Position numbers and translations under genes: made by a program. This document shows, piece by piece, positions 48,354-58,524 of a stretch of DNA of 64,000 nucleotides. Numbering within the stretch: position 1 is the stretch's first letter; each line of letters opens with the position of its first letter. The notes below the pieces were generated by a model. That model was not told where the DNA came from. It ran no database searches and saw only the letters and a list, made by a program, of their open reading frames with translations. The stretch is from Arachis hypogaea (Eukaryota; Streptophyta; Magnoliopsida; Fabales; Fabaceae), in contig NC_092038.1 of assembly GCF_003086295.3 (NCBI RefSeq), positions 98,611,837-98,675,836 of the forward strand, given 5' to 3'.

Positions 48354-49589
48354 GTGGGAGATCAGACACATACAAGTGCTGATAACAACCCTTCTAAAAA
48401 GGCGTCCCAACCCACATCTGTAGGCAATAAACCTGCAGCAAATAAGGTTGAGGAATACAAAGCCAAAATGCCTTATCCTCAGAAACTCCGCCAAGTGGAA
48501 CAGGATAAGCAATTTGCACGCTTTGCAGACTATCTCAGGACTCTTGAAATAAAGATTCCATTTGCAGAGGCACTTGAGCAAATACCCTCTTATGCTAAGT
48601 TCATGAAAGAGATCTTAAGTCATAAGAAGGATTGGAGGGAAGCTGAAAAAGTTTACCTCACTGAAGAATGCAGTGCAGTCATTGTGAAAAGCTTACCTGA
48701 GAAGCTTAAAGATCCCGGAAGCTTTATGATACCATGCACATTAGAGGGTACTTGTACCAAGCAAGCTCTATGTGATATTGGGGCAAGTATCAACCTAATA
48801 CCTACATCTACTATCAAAAATCTTGGGTTGACTGAAGAAGTCAAACCAACCCGGATATGTCTCCAACTTGCTGATGGCTCCATTAAATACCCATCAGGCG
48901 TGATTGAAGACATGATTGTCAAGGTTGGGCCATTCGTCTTTCCTACTGACTTTGTGGTGCTAGAAATGGAGGAGCACAAGAGTGAAACTCTCATTCTAGG
49001 AAGACCTTTCCTAGCAACTGGACGAACCCTTATTGACGTCCAAAAAGGGGAAGTAACCCTGAGAGTCAATGAGGATGAGTTCAAGTTGAATGTTGTCAAA
49101 GCTATGCAGCATCCAGACACCCCAAATGACTGCATGAGCATTGATATTATTGACTCTCTGGTAAAAGAGGTCAATATGACTGAGAGTCTCGAATCAGATC
49201 TAGAGGACATTTTTAAAAATGTTCAATCTGATCTGGAGGAATCAGAGAGAATAATAGAACCTCTGAAAATACCTCAGGAAGAGGAGAAACCTCCTAAACC
49301 CGAGCTCAAACCATTACCACCATCCCTGAAATATGCATTTCTGGGAGAAGGTGATACCTTCCCTATGATCATAAGCTCTACCTTAGAGCCAAAGGAAGAG
49401 GAAGCACTAATTCAAGTGCTAAGGACACACAAGACAGCTCTTGGGTGGTCCATCAGTGATCTTAAGGGCATTAGCCCAGCCAGATGCATGCACAAGATCC
49501 TATTGGAGGGTGACGCCAAGCCAGTGGTTCAACCACAAAGGCAGCTGAATCCAGCCATGAAAGGAGGTGGTGCAGAAGGAGGTCACTAA
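48243..49589 (+). pseudogene. pro: Aspartic protease and start of RT, complete element
   Basis: Open for 448 codons in frame with the upstream gag. The first 50 residues are encoded by the palindrome array. Residues 95-135 (FADYLRTLEIKIPFAEALEQ) are the conserved pre-protease segment of Athila elements. The retropepsin-like site is CDIGASINLIP (active-site Asp near residue 178), with ILGRPFLATGRTLID near residue 252. From about residue 355 the RT N-terminal segment begins (LGWSISDLKGISPARCMHKI). One inserted G near 49562 shifts the frame and ends the ORF. Confidence 0.85.
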
Positions 49590-50451
49590 ATTACTAGAGG
49601 TTGGGATTATTTATCCTATTTCTGATAGCCCCTAGGTAAGCCCTGTCCAAGTAGTCCCTAAGAAGGGTGGCATGACAGTGGTCCATAACAAAAAAAATGA
49701 ACTGGTTCCCACAAGGACAGGGTGGCGTATGTGTATTAATTATAGAAGGCTCAATACAACTACCAGAAAGGATCATTTTCCTTTACCATTCATAGACCAA
49801 ATGCTAGAAAGACTAGCAGGTCATGAATACTACTGCTTCTTGGATGGATACTCAGGTTATAATCAAATTGTAGTAGATCCCCAAGATCAAGAGAAAACAG
49901 CATTCACATGTCCATCTGGAGTATTTGCATACAGAAGGATGCCATTTGGTCTGTGCAATGCACCTACAACCTTTCAAAGGTGCATGCTCTCAATTTTCTC
50001 TGATATGGTGGAAAAATTTCTGGAAGTCTTCATGGATGACTTTTCAGTATTTGGAGACTCATTCAGCTCCTGTCTTGACCATCTAGCACTTGTTCTAAAG
50101 AGGTGCCAAGAGACTAACTTAGTTTTAAACTGGGAGAAATGTCACTTTATGGTGACTGAAGGAATTGTCCTTGGGCACAAAATTTTGAACAAGGGAATAG
50201 AGGTGGATCAAGCTAAGGTAGAGGTAATTGAAAAATTACCACCACCTGCCAATGTTAAGGCAATCAGAAGCTTTCTAGGGCATGCAGGATTTTATAGGAG
50301 GTTTATAAAGGATTTCTCAAAAATTGCCAAACCTCTAAGTAATCTGCCAGCTACTGACACGCCATTTATCTTTGATAAGGAGTGTCTGCAGGCATTTAAG
50401 ACTCTGAAAGCTAAATTGGTCACAGCACCAATCATCTCTGCACCAAACTAG
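49590..50451 (+). pseudogene. Reverse transcriptase, complete element
   Basis: Ty3/gypsy RT. After the frame change and a TAG at 49633-49635 the frame is open from 49672 to a TAG at 50449. It shows FLDGYSGYNQI (first catalytic Asp, residue 58 from 49672), MPFGLCNAPTTFQRCM, and FMDDFSVFG in place of the usual YVDD box (residues 120-123), then GFYRRFIKDFSKIAKPL of the connection. The Thr-Gly segment before WRMCINYRRLN is shorter than usual. All later pol parts are in the same frame, broken only by single stops. Confidence 0.88.
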
Positions 50452-50937
50452 ACATTACCACTTGAACTGATGTGTGATGCTAGTGACCATGCCATTGGTG
50501 CAGTGTTGGGACAAAGGCATGACAAGCTTCTGCACGTCCTTTACTATGCCAGTCGTGTTTTAAATGACGCACAGAAAAACAACACAACCACAGAAAAAGA
50601 GCTACTTGCAGTGGTTTACGCCATTGACAAGTTCAGATCCTATTTAGTGGGATCAAAAGTGATTGCGTACACTGACCATTATGCTCTTAAATATCTACTC
50701 ACAAAGTAGGATTCAAAACACAGACTCATAAGATGGGTGTTGCTTCTACAAGAGTTTGATATAGAAATAAGAGACAGAAAATGGATAGAGAATCAAGTAG
50801 CAGATCACCTGTCCCGAATAGAACCAGTAGAAGGGGCGTCCCTTCCTCTTACTGAGATCTCTGAAAACTTTCTGGATGAGCAACTCTTTGCCATCCAGGA
50901 AGTGCCATAGTTTGCAGACATTGCAAATTACAAGGCA
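50452..50937 (+). pseudogene. RNase H, complete element
   Basis: Same frame as RT. CDASDHAIGAVLGQR, TEKELLAVVYAIDKFRSYL and AYTDHYALKYL give the catalytic Asp, Glu and Asp of retroelement RNase H, which removes RNA from the RNA-DNA hybrid. Interrupted by TAG at 50707-50709 before the conserved [18 protein letters not shown] and [10 protein letters not shown] segment, and by TAG at 50908-50910. Confidence 0.88.
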
Positions 50938-52182
50938 GTGAGATTCATACCCAAAGAGTACAGTAGGCAGCAATCAAAAAAGTTGATCACGTATGCAAAG
51001 TACTATCTTTGGAATGAACCATATCTCTTCAAGAGATGTGCAGACGGAGTAATTCATAGATGTGTGCCTAAAGAAGAAGCACAGAAGATCCTCTGGCATT
51101 GCCATGGATCACAGTATGGAGGACATTTTGGAAATGAGCGAACAGTCACAAGAGTCCTCCAATGTGGCTTCTACTGGCCTACTCTCTATAAAGACTCCTG
51201 AGTGTTTGTACTTAACTGTGACAGTTGCCAAAGATCTGGCAATCTACCTCACAGTTATGCCATGCCTCAATAAGGGATCTTGGAGATTGAGTTGTTTGAT
51301 GTATGGGGTATTGACTTCATGGGGCCTTTCCCACCATCATACTCAAACACTTACATTCTGGTGGTAGTGGATTATGTATCCAAATGGGTGGAAGCTATTG
51401 CAACACCCACTAATCACACTAAGACAGTGCTAAAATTCCTCCACAAACACATCTTCAGCAGATTTGGTACCCCTAGAGTATTAATCAGTGATGGGGGCAC
51501 TCATTTCTGCAATAAACAGCTTTACTCTGCTTTAGTTCGTTGTGGAGTTAGCCACAGGGTAGCCACTCCATATCATCCACAGACAAATGGGCAAGCTGAA
51601 GTTTCTAACAGAGAACTTAAAAGAATCCTGGAACGGACTGTGATTAACCGTAGAAGGGATTGGGCAAGAAGCTTGGATGATGCTCTGTGGGCATACAAAA
51701 CAGCATTCAAGACCCCTATATGGACCTCTCCATACCAGCTTGTGTATGGAAAGGCATGTCACTTGCTAGTGGAACTGGAACATAAGGCCTACTAGGCTAC
51801 CAGATTCCTAAACCTGGATGCCAAGTTAGCTGGAGAAAAATGATTGCTTCAATTAAATGAGCTAGAGGAATTTAGACTCAATGCTTTTGAGAATGCAAAA
51901 ATTTACAAAGAGAAAGCAAAAAGATGGCATGATAAGAAACTGTCATCCAGAGTCTTTGAGCCAGGGCAAAAAGTTCTGCTATTTAATTCTAGGCTCAGAT
52001 TATTTCCCGTGAAATTGAAATCCCGGTGGAGAGGACCAGTGATTACAACTGTGTCACCATATAGATACGTAGAGCTTCAGGATAATGAGTCTAACAAAAA
52101 GTTCATTGTTAATGGACAGAGAGTTAAACATTATCTCGAAAGCAATTTTGAGCAAGAATGCTCAAAACTGAGACTTGATTAA
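50938..52182 (+). pseudogene. Integrase, complete element
   Basis: The N-terminal HHCC zinc finger is visible (CHGSQYGGHFG, later NCDSCQ), but a TGA at 51199-51201 falls inside it; TAA at 51271-51273 follows. The core reads from 51280: WGIDFMGP (Asp 12), LISDGGTHF (Asp 71), [12 protein letters not shown] (Glu 107), so D,D35E is complete. After stops at 51793 (TAG) and 51841 (TGA) comes the C-terminal part with FEPGQKVLLFNSRL and LKSRWRGP. There is no chromodomain, fitting the Athila group. The frame ends at 52182. Confidence 0.88.
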
Positions 52183-52210
52183 AGCTCAGTAATAGTCCAG
52201 CTAAAGACAA

Positions 52211-52242
52211 TAAAGAAGCGCTTGCTGGGAGGCAACCCAGCC
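52211..52242 (+). other. Conserved post-pol motif GGGAGGCAACCC
   Basis: AGAAGCGCTTGCTGGGAGGC then AACCCAGCC, about 30 bases after the pol stop. It has self-complementary potential (CTGGG with CCCAG). The Gag-Pro element keeps it at 37473-37508 after its own frame. Confidence 0.7.
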
Positions 52243-52377
52243 ATTTACAAAGTTTATTTGTTAATTAATTGATTTTTACAGGTATATGTCAAGTATCTTC
52301 ACGATAAAATAGCAATTGCTTGAGGTCACAGAGTTATAGAAGGATTCAAAGGATAAAAATAGCAAATGGAAGCTCAC

Positions 52378-52676
52378 TGGTGTGAAAACGCCAGTAAAAG
52401 CTGTTTTGGGCGTTAGACGCCCAAAAGAAGCACCTTCTGGGCGTTGAACGCCAGAAAGAGGCACCTTTTGGGCGTTGAACGCCAGAAAGAAGCACCTTCT
52501 GGGCGTTTAATGCCAGATTTACAGCGTCTTGGGCGTTCAGAAAAATGCCCAGTGACGAAGGAGTTCCTGGCATTCAACTCCAGAAAGAAGCAATAGCTAG
52601 GCATTGAACGCCCAAGAGAAGCAGCATTTGGGCGTTAAACGCCCAAAACATGCAGCGTTTGGGCGTTTAACACCAG
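52378..52676 (+). repeat. 31-bp-period palindrome array after pol
   Basis: Longest array. After a degenerate unit at 52378, units start at 52407, 52438, 52469, 52500, 52530, 52567, 52598, 52629 and 52660, spacing 31, 31, 31, 30, 37, 31, 31, 31. The core is TGGGCGTTGAACGCCAG or TGGGCGTTAAACGCCCA. Short minus-strand ORFs here are products of the repeat. Confidence 0.9.
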
Positions 52677-53245
52677 GATGGTGGGGAGGAGGTAAATTCG
52701 TTTTTCTTCACAAATTTTTAATTTTTTTGTGTTTCAATTCATGATTTCTTGCATAAACACATTCCAAATTCTCATCCTTCAATTCCAAAAATTTTAATCC
52801 TAATTTCTAAAAACCCTAATTTCTAAAATCCCTTTTTCAAAAATATCAAATGTATCTTAATTCATAAACACAAATTTTTTCCAATCCAATCCAACTCTTT
52901 TCTCAAAATTTTTCAAAACTCAATTATCTTTTAAAAACATTTTCAAAATAAAAATTCAGATTTATCTTTTTTCAAATATCGTTCACAACTTTTTATTTTT
53001 AAATTATATCTTTTTCTTATCATAGTTATCTTTCATAAATCATATCTTCTATCTTATCTTTTTAATTTTTTTTTCGAAACCCACACCCCTCCCTTTTAAA
53101 TCTACATTCGGCCTCCCTGCTCTCATCCACCATTCGACATTAGCTCTCCTTCTATCCCTCTCCTTTCTTTTTTTTTCTTGAGGACAAGCAAACCTCTAAG
53201 TTTGGTGTGTTTATCCGTGATCACAAAAACATACTCACTAAGATC
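52677..53245 (+). other. Spacer before third ORF
   Basis: T/A-rich, made of repeated TTTTCAAA and ATCTTTTT-like words as in the leader of element I. AGGACAAGCAA and AAGTTTGGTG (53198-53207) lie about 40 bases before the third ORF. No coding sequence seen. Confidence 0.6.
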
Positions 53246-53250
53246 ATGGC

Positions 53251-54730
53251 TGACGTGGCGGAAATTGGCGAGTTAAAAATTTATTAATATGGACACGTTG
53301 CAAGTACAATCCTTAACCAGCCGAAAATCTGCTTATCAATTTAAAAGGGGTTGTCACAATATTGACAATTAAAATATTGGGAGTATGAATCTCAGGTCGT
53401 CTCCCAACGAGTTGCAAGGAGATGTGCTATTTTATCAATCGGGCATTTTCAAAAATGGTTTAGTTGATAAGCAGGGAATTAATCTAGAGAATTTAACTAA
53501 TTTTAAATAAAAGCCTTGACTGGGGGTAGATTAGTTGGAAGCCCTATTCTTGTTGAAATACTCTCAAGATTAATTAATAATTGGAAGTCGCTCTGCTTAG
53601 TTAACCCTTACTAGGTAAAGGAAAGTCAAGCAAGTTGGAAATCTGCTTCTAGTCATAAGTCCTAATCCTCTCCCTTGGGAAGGACTAGAGTTAATGATTA
53701 GAGGGTGATTCAACAATAAATCCAATTATAATTTCTCTCTTGAGTAATTCAACTCAAGGGTTCCTTTCAATCATCCCCCAATCAAGTCATGGGACTACTC
53801 ACTCATCATAATTATAAATTTCACAGAATTAATGGTGAAAATAAAAGAGGACATGATAAATAATAATAAAAGGATTAATTGAAAATAAAAATAGTCTATA
53901 TTAATAATTTGTAGAAATAATCTAACGTCAACTCTAGAGGGATTAAGAATATGGAAGAATAAATATAAAAGGTAAATAACAAAATAAGATTACTAGAACT
54001 AGAGGTAGACTCTTCTCAAAAGCTAAAGCCAAAATCTTCCAATCCTAATTATGAATGCTCAAGTCAGTGAAAAACCTAGGGGAGGAGTAAATCCATATCT
54101 AAAACTAAAAATTACGCAGAATAAATTGTGTCTCTCTGTTTCTGCATGTTCCCTGGCTCTAGTCTGTGTTTCTGGGCCGAAAACTGGGTTAAAATCCGGC
54201 CCAAAAACTCTGCCAGCGACTTCTGAAATTCTGCAGATCGCGCACGCCACGCGGTCGCGTCATTCATGTGGACGCGTCATTCAGCATTTTGCTTTCCCAC
54301 GCGGGCGTGTCGTCCATGCCTCCGCGTCACTTATGCTTTTCCAATCCACGCGGTCGCGTGAGCCATGCGACCGTGTTACTGCGATTTCCTCTCTTTCGCG
54401 CGGTCGCGTGAGCCATGCGGCCGCATCACTTCTCGCTGGTCATCTCCTTAATTTCTTGTATTCCTTCCATTTTTGCAAACTTCCTTTCCAATCTCCAATT
54501 CATCCATGCCCTATAAAGCCTGAAACACTAAACACACAGATCACGGCATCGAATGGGATAAAGGAGAATTAAAATACCTAATTAAAAGTCTCTAGGAAGT
54601 AAGTTTTTAATTATGTAATAATTTTAGGAAGGAAATATAAATGCATGCTAATTATATGAATAAGTGGGTAAAGATCGTGATAAAACCACACAATTAAACA
54701 CATTATAAACCATAAAATAGTGGTTTATCA
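53251..54730 (-). repeat. Solo LTR, TGATAAACC family, minus strand
   Basis: Second copy of the family at 24091-25585. On minus it starts TGATAAACCACTATTTTATGG and ends CGCCACGTCA; 1480 bases. Flanks are ATGGC at 53246-53250 and 54731-54735, a perfect target duplication that includes the start codon of the third ORF. It includes a CpG motif array at 54247-54430. The 173-codon plus-strand ORF at 54051-54572 reads the array backwards through the LTR and is not a gene. Confidence 0.93.
54247..54430 (-). repeat. 50-bp-period CpG motif array in solo LTR
   Basis: Four units start at 54247, 54297, 54346 and 54396, spacing 50, 49 and 50. Each has CCACGCGGTCGCGT followed after 6-10 bases by ATGCGGCCGCGTCA-like sequence. 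In LTR orientation the array lies 300-490 bases from the LTR start. Its layout matches 14770-15070 in a different family. Confidence 0.85.
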
Positions 54731-55864
54731 ATGGCTCCTAAAGGAAAACAATCCACTCCAAGAGGCAAGAAAGAGAATATTCCAAAACCACTTTGGAATC
54801 AAGGGAAGTTCTTAATCAAAGAACATTCAGACCACTACCACAAAATAATGGGTCTAAGGTCAGTAATCCCGGAAGTCAAGTTCGATCCGAAAGAAGATGA
54901 ATATCCGGAGATCTAAGAGCAAATTTGAAACAGGAACTGGGAAATCCTAGCTAATCCTGAAACAAAAGTGGGAAGGAATATGGTTCAGGAGTTCTATGCT
55001 AATCTGTGGCAAATAGACAGGCATAGAATATCTGGAACTTCCCTCTATGACTATCGGACCTTGGTCCGAGAAAAGATTGTTCACATCCACCCTGACCAAA
55101 TTAGGGAGATCTTTAAGCTGCCTCAGCTGAAAGATGACCCAGACTCCTTTAATAGGAGAATGATGAGAACAAACAAGGGCCTGGACAAGATTCTAGAGGA
55201 TATATGCATCCCTGGAGCTAGGTGGACCACCAGCACCACTGGCATCCCAATTCAACTCAAGAGAGAAGATCTCAAACTAGTCGCCAGAGGCTGGCTGGAC
55301 TTCATTGGGCATTCTATATTGCCCACTAGCAACCGTTCTGAAGTCACTATTAAAAGAGCAGTGATGATTCACTGCATCATGTTGGGAAGAGAAGTAGAAG
55401 TTCATCAACTAATCTCGTGTGAACTTTACAAAATAGCAAACAAGAACTCCAAAAATGCCAAATTGGCTTATCCAAGCTTAATTTCTATGCTCTGCAAAGA
55501 TGCTAGAGTGAGGATGGGAATAACTGAGTATATCTCAGTTGAGCGGCCAATCACTAAAATATCAATGGAAAAACAACAGTTGCAGGATGACCCCATTAAA
55601 AGGAGAGCACAGCAATTCCTCTTAGAAATCCCTCAATTTGAATACTGGGAGCATCTTGAGGCATCTGTTTCCAAGTTACAAGAAGCTATGGACCAAATAA
55701 AGGAAGAACAGAATAATCAGAATAGAATGCTTTGCAAATTGCTTAGGGAACAAGAGGAGCAAGGGCGTGACTTGAGGGAACTGAAGCGTCAGAAATTAAT
55801 TCTTGAAGGACCAAGCACCCCACAGACTAGAGGAACGCCCACTTCCCAAAATACAAGTTGTTGA
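54731..55864 (+). pseudogene. Third ORF of Athila-like element (env position)
   Basis: One frame of 378 codons from ATGGCTCCTAAAGG, broken by TAA (54914-54916) and a TGA 12 bases later. N-terminus is Lys-rich (MAPKGKQSTPRGKKENIPK). The middle (EFYANLWQ, REKIVHIHPDQIREIFKLPQ, MIHCIMLGREVEV) resembles the domain called putative plant transposon protein, found downstream of pol in Athila-type elements. The last 80 residues are charged with Glu/Lys/Gln heptads, a probable coiled coil. I see no signal peptide or transmembrane segment, so an envelope role is not supported by this copy. Its function is unknown. Confidence 0.7.
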
Positions 55865-56937
55865 GTTCTAATTTTAGCTTTAACTCTGTGATAGTTGTTA
55901 TTATAGGAATTTACCTTAGAAGTTATATAGGAGTAGTGGTAATTAGTATATCTATTTTGATTTTATTTTCAGTTAAGTTATAATTTATTTTTCTCATCAT
56001 CATCAATCATGAATAAAATAGTAGATTTTTAGAATAAAGAGGTAATTTATATTTTTCGAGTTCTTAATAAGAAAAATTATAATTAATTATATGTGGTGGC
56101 AATACTTTTTGTCTTCTGAATGAATGCTTGAACAGTGCATATTTTTTATTTTGAATTTTATGAATGTTAAAATTGTTGGTTCTTGAAAGAATGAGGAACA
56201 CGAAAAATATTACTGTTGATCTGAAAAATCATGAATTTGATTCTTGAAGCAAGAAAACGCAGTGAAAAATTTTTTTACAAGGAATCATTGGATCAAGAAA
56301 AAGAAAAAAAAGCCAATAGCCCTTAAAACCAAAAGGCAAGGGTGGAAAGAATCCAAGACTTTGAGCATCAGTGGATAGGAGGGCCCAAGGAAGTAAATCC
56401 TAGCCTAAGCGGCTAAATCAAGCTGTCCCTAACCATGTGCTTGTGGCATGTAGGTCCAAGTGAAAAGCTTGAGACTGAGTGGTTAAAGTCGTGATCCAAG
56501 GCAAAAGAGTGTGCTTAAGAACTCTGGACACCTCTAATTGGGGACTTTAGCAAAGCTAAGTCACAATCTGAAAAAGGTTCACCCAATTATGTGTCTATGG
56601 CATTTATGTATCCAGTGGTAATACTGGAAAACAAAGTGCTTAGGGCCACGACCAAGACTCATAAAGTAACTGTGTTCAAGAATCAACATACTACACTAGG
56701 AGAATCAATAATACTATCTGAATTTTGAGTTCCTATGGATGCTAATCATTCTGAATTTCAAACGATAAAGTGAGATGCCAAAACTGTTCGGAAGCCAAAA
56801 AGTTACCAGCCCCGCTCATCTAATAAGAATCTGAGCTTCACTTAAAACTCTGAAATATTATTGCTTCTTAATTTATTTTCATCCTATTTTATTTATTTAG
56901 TTGCTTGAGGACAAGCAACAATTCAAGTTTGGTGTTG
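55865..56937 (+). other. 3' untranslated region and LTR junction
   Basis: No gene seen. GAGGACAAGCAA (purine-rich) and AAGTTTGGTGTTG precede the 3' LTR. There is no classical polypurine tract directly at the junction. An ACCAAGGA/GGCCCAAGG-rich stretch lies near 56320-56680. Confidence 0.6.
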
Positions 56938-58524
56938 TGATGAGCGGATATTTTATACGCTTTTTAGGGGTAATTTCATGTAGATTTTAGCATGTTTTAA
57001 TTATTTTTTTATAGAATTTTATTAGTTTTCAAGCAAAAATCATAATTCTTGACTTTACTATGAGTTTGTGTGTTTTTTTGGAATTTCAGATATTTTCTGA
57101 CTGAAATTGAGGGAGCTGAGCAAAAATCTGATTTAGGCTGAAAAAGGACTGCTGATGCTGTTGGATTCTGACCTCCCTGCACTCGGAATGGATTTTTTGG
57201 AGCTACAGAAGTTCAATTGGCGCGTTCTTAATTGGGTTGGAAAGTAGACATCCAGGGCTTTCCAGTAATATATAATAGTCCATACTTTGTGCGAAGATAG
57301 ATGACGTAAACTGGCGTTCAACGCTAGTTCCATGTTGCAATCTGGCATTCAGCGCCAGAAACACGTCACGAACCAGAGTTGAACGCCAAAAACACGTTAC
57401 AACTTGGCGTTCAACTCCAGAAACAGCCCAAGCACGTGAGAAGCTTAAGTCTCAGCCCCAGCACACACCAAGTGGGCCCCAGAAGTGGATTTCTGCACTA
57501 TCCATCTTAGTTTACTCATTTTCGTAAACCTAGGTTACTAGTTTAGTATTTAAACAACTTTTAGAGACTTATTTTGTATCTCATGACATTTTTTAGATCT
57601 GAATTTTATACTCTTTGATGGCATGAGTCTCTAAACTCCATTGTTGGGGGTGAGGAGCTCTGCAGCGTCTCGATGAATTAATGCAATTATCTCTATTTTC
57701 CATTCAAACACGCTTGTTCTTATCTAAGATGTTCATTCGCGCTTCACCATAAAGAAGGTGATGATCCGTGATACTCATCCCCTTCCTCAATCCATGAATG
57801 TGTGCCTGACAACCACCTCCATTCTACATTAGATTGAATGAGTATCTCTAAGATTCCTTAATCAGAATCTTCGTGGTATAAGCTAGAATTGATGGCGACA
57901 TTCATGAGAATCCGGAAAGTCTAAACCCTGTCTGTGGAATTCCGAGTAGGATTCAAGAATTGAATGGCTGTGACGAGCTTCAAACTCGCGATTGTTGGGC
58001 GTAGTGACATACGCAAAAGAATCAATGGATTCTATTCCTACATGATCAAGAACCAACATATGATTAGCCGTGCTGTGACAGAGTATTTGGACCATTTTCA
58101 CTGAGAGGATGGGAAGTAGCTATTGACAACGGTGACACCCTACATACAGCTTGCCATGGAAGGAGCCTTGCGTGTGTGAAGAGGAGTACAAGAGAAAAGT
58201 TGAAATTTAGAAGACAAAGCATCTCCAAAACTCCAACATATTCTCCATAATTGCATAATAAGTATTTCAAATTTTCCAACATTATTTACTATTTTTATTC
58301 CAACTTTATATTACTTAATCCATGTCCTTTTGTTCATTTGCAAGTCAACTGATAATCATAATTGGTATCCTAACTAAGAATAATAAAATAACCATAGCTT
58401 GCTTCAAGCCAACAATCTCCGTGGGATTCGACCCTTACTCACGTAAGGTATTACTTGGATGACCCAGTGTACTTGCTGGTTAGTTGTGCGAATTGCAAAA
58501 GTGTGATTGCAATTTCGTGCACCA
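56938..58524 (+). repeat. 3' LTR of complete element
   Basis: 1587 bases, same length as the 5' LTR and very similar. It has an array at 57311-57425, a TATTTAAA core at 57546-57553 and the U5 stem-loop at 58433-58448. It ends GTGCACCA, followed by the target duplication GCGTT. Confidence 0.93.

Larger units (their letters stand above)
44433..58524 (+). mobile_element. Complete Athila-like Ty3/gypsy retrotransposon
   Basis: Both LTRs are 1587 bases, start TGATGAGCGG and end CACCA. GCGTT flanks both sides (44428-44432, 58525-58529), a perfect target duplication. The order is LTR, tRNA-Asp primer site, long leader, gag, protease, RT, RNase H, integrase, palindrome array, third ORF, LTR. Without the inner solo LTR and its TSD copy it is about 12.6 kb. 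The structure resembles FIDEL-type elements described from peanut, but I cannot confirm the family. The two LTRs differ by scattered substitutions and pol has many stops, so it is not a recent insertion. Confidence 0.93.

Noticed and set aside
54051..54572. 173-codon plus-strand ORF
   Set aside because: It runs antisense through a solo LTR and its CpG array; the homologous LTR at 24091-25585 does not keep it.
54731..55864. Third ORF as a retroviral-type envelope
   Set aside because: Its position fits, but I see no signal peptide, transmembrane segment or cysteine pattern; only a plant transposon-type domain and a coiled coil.
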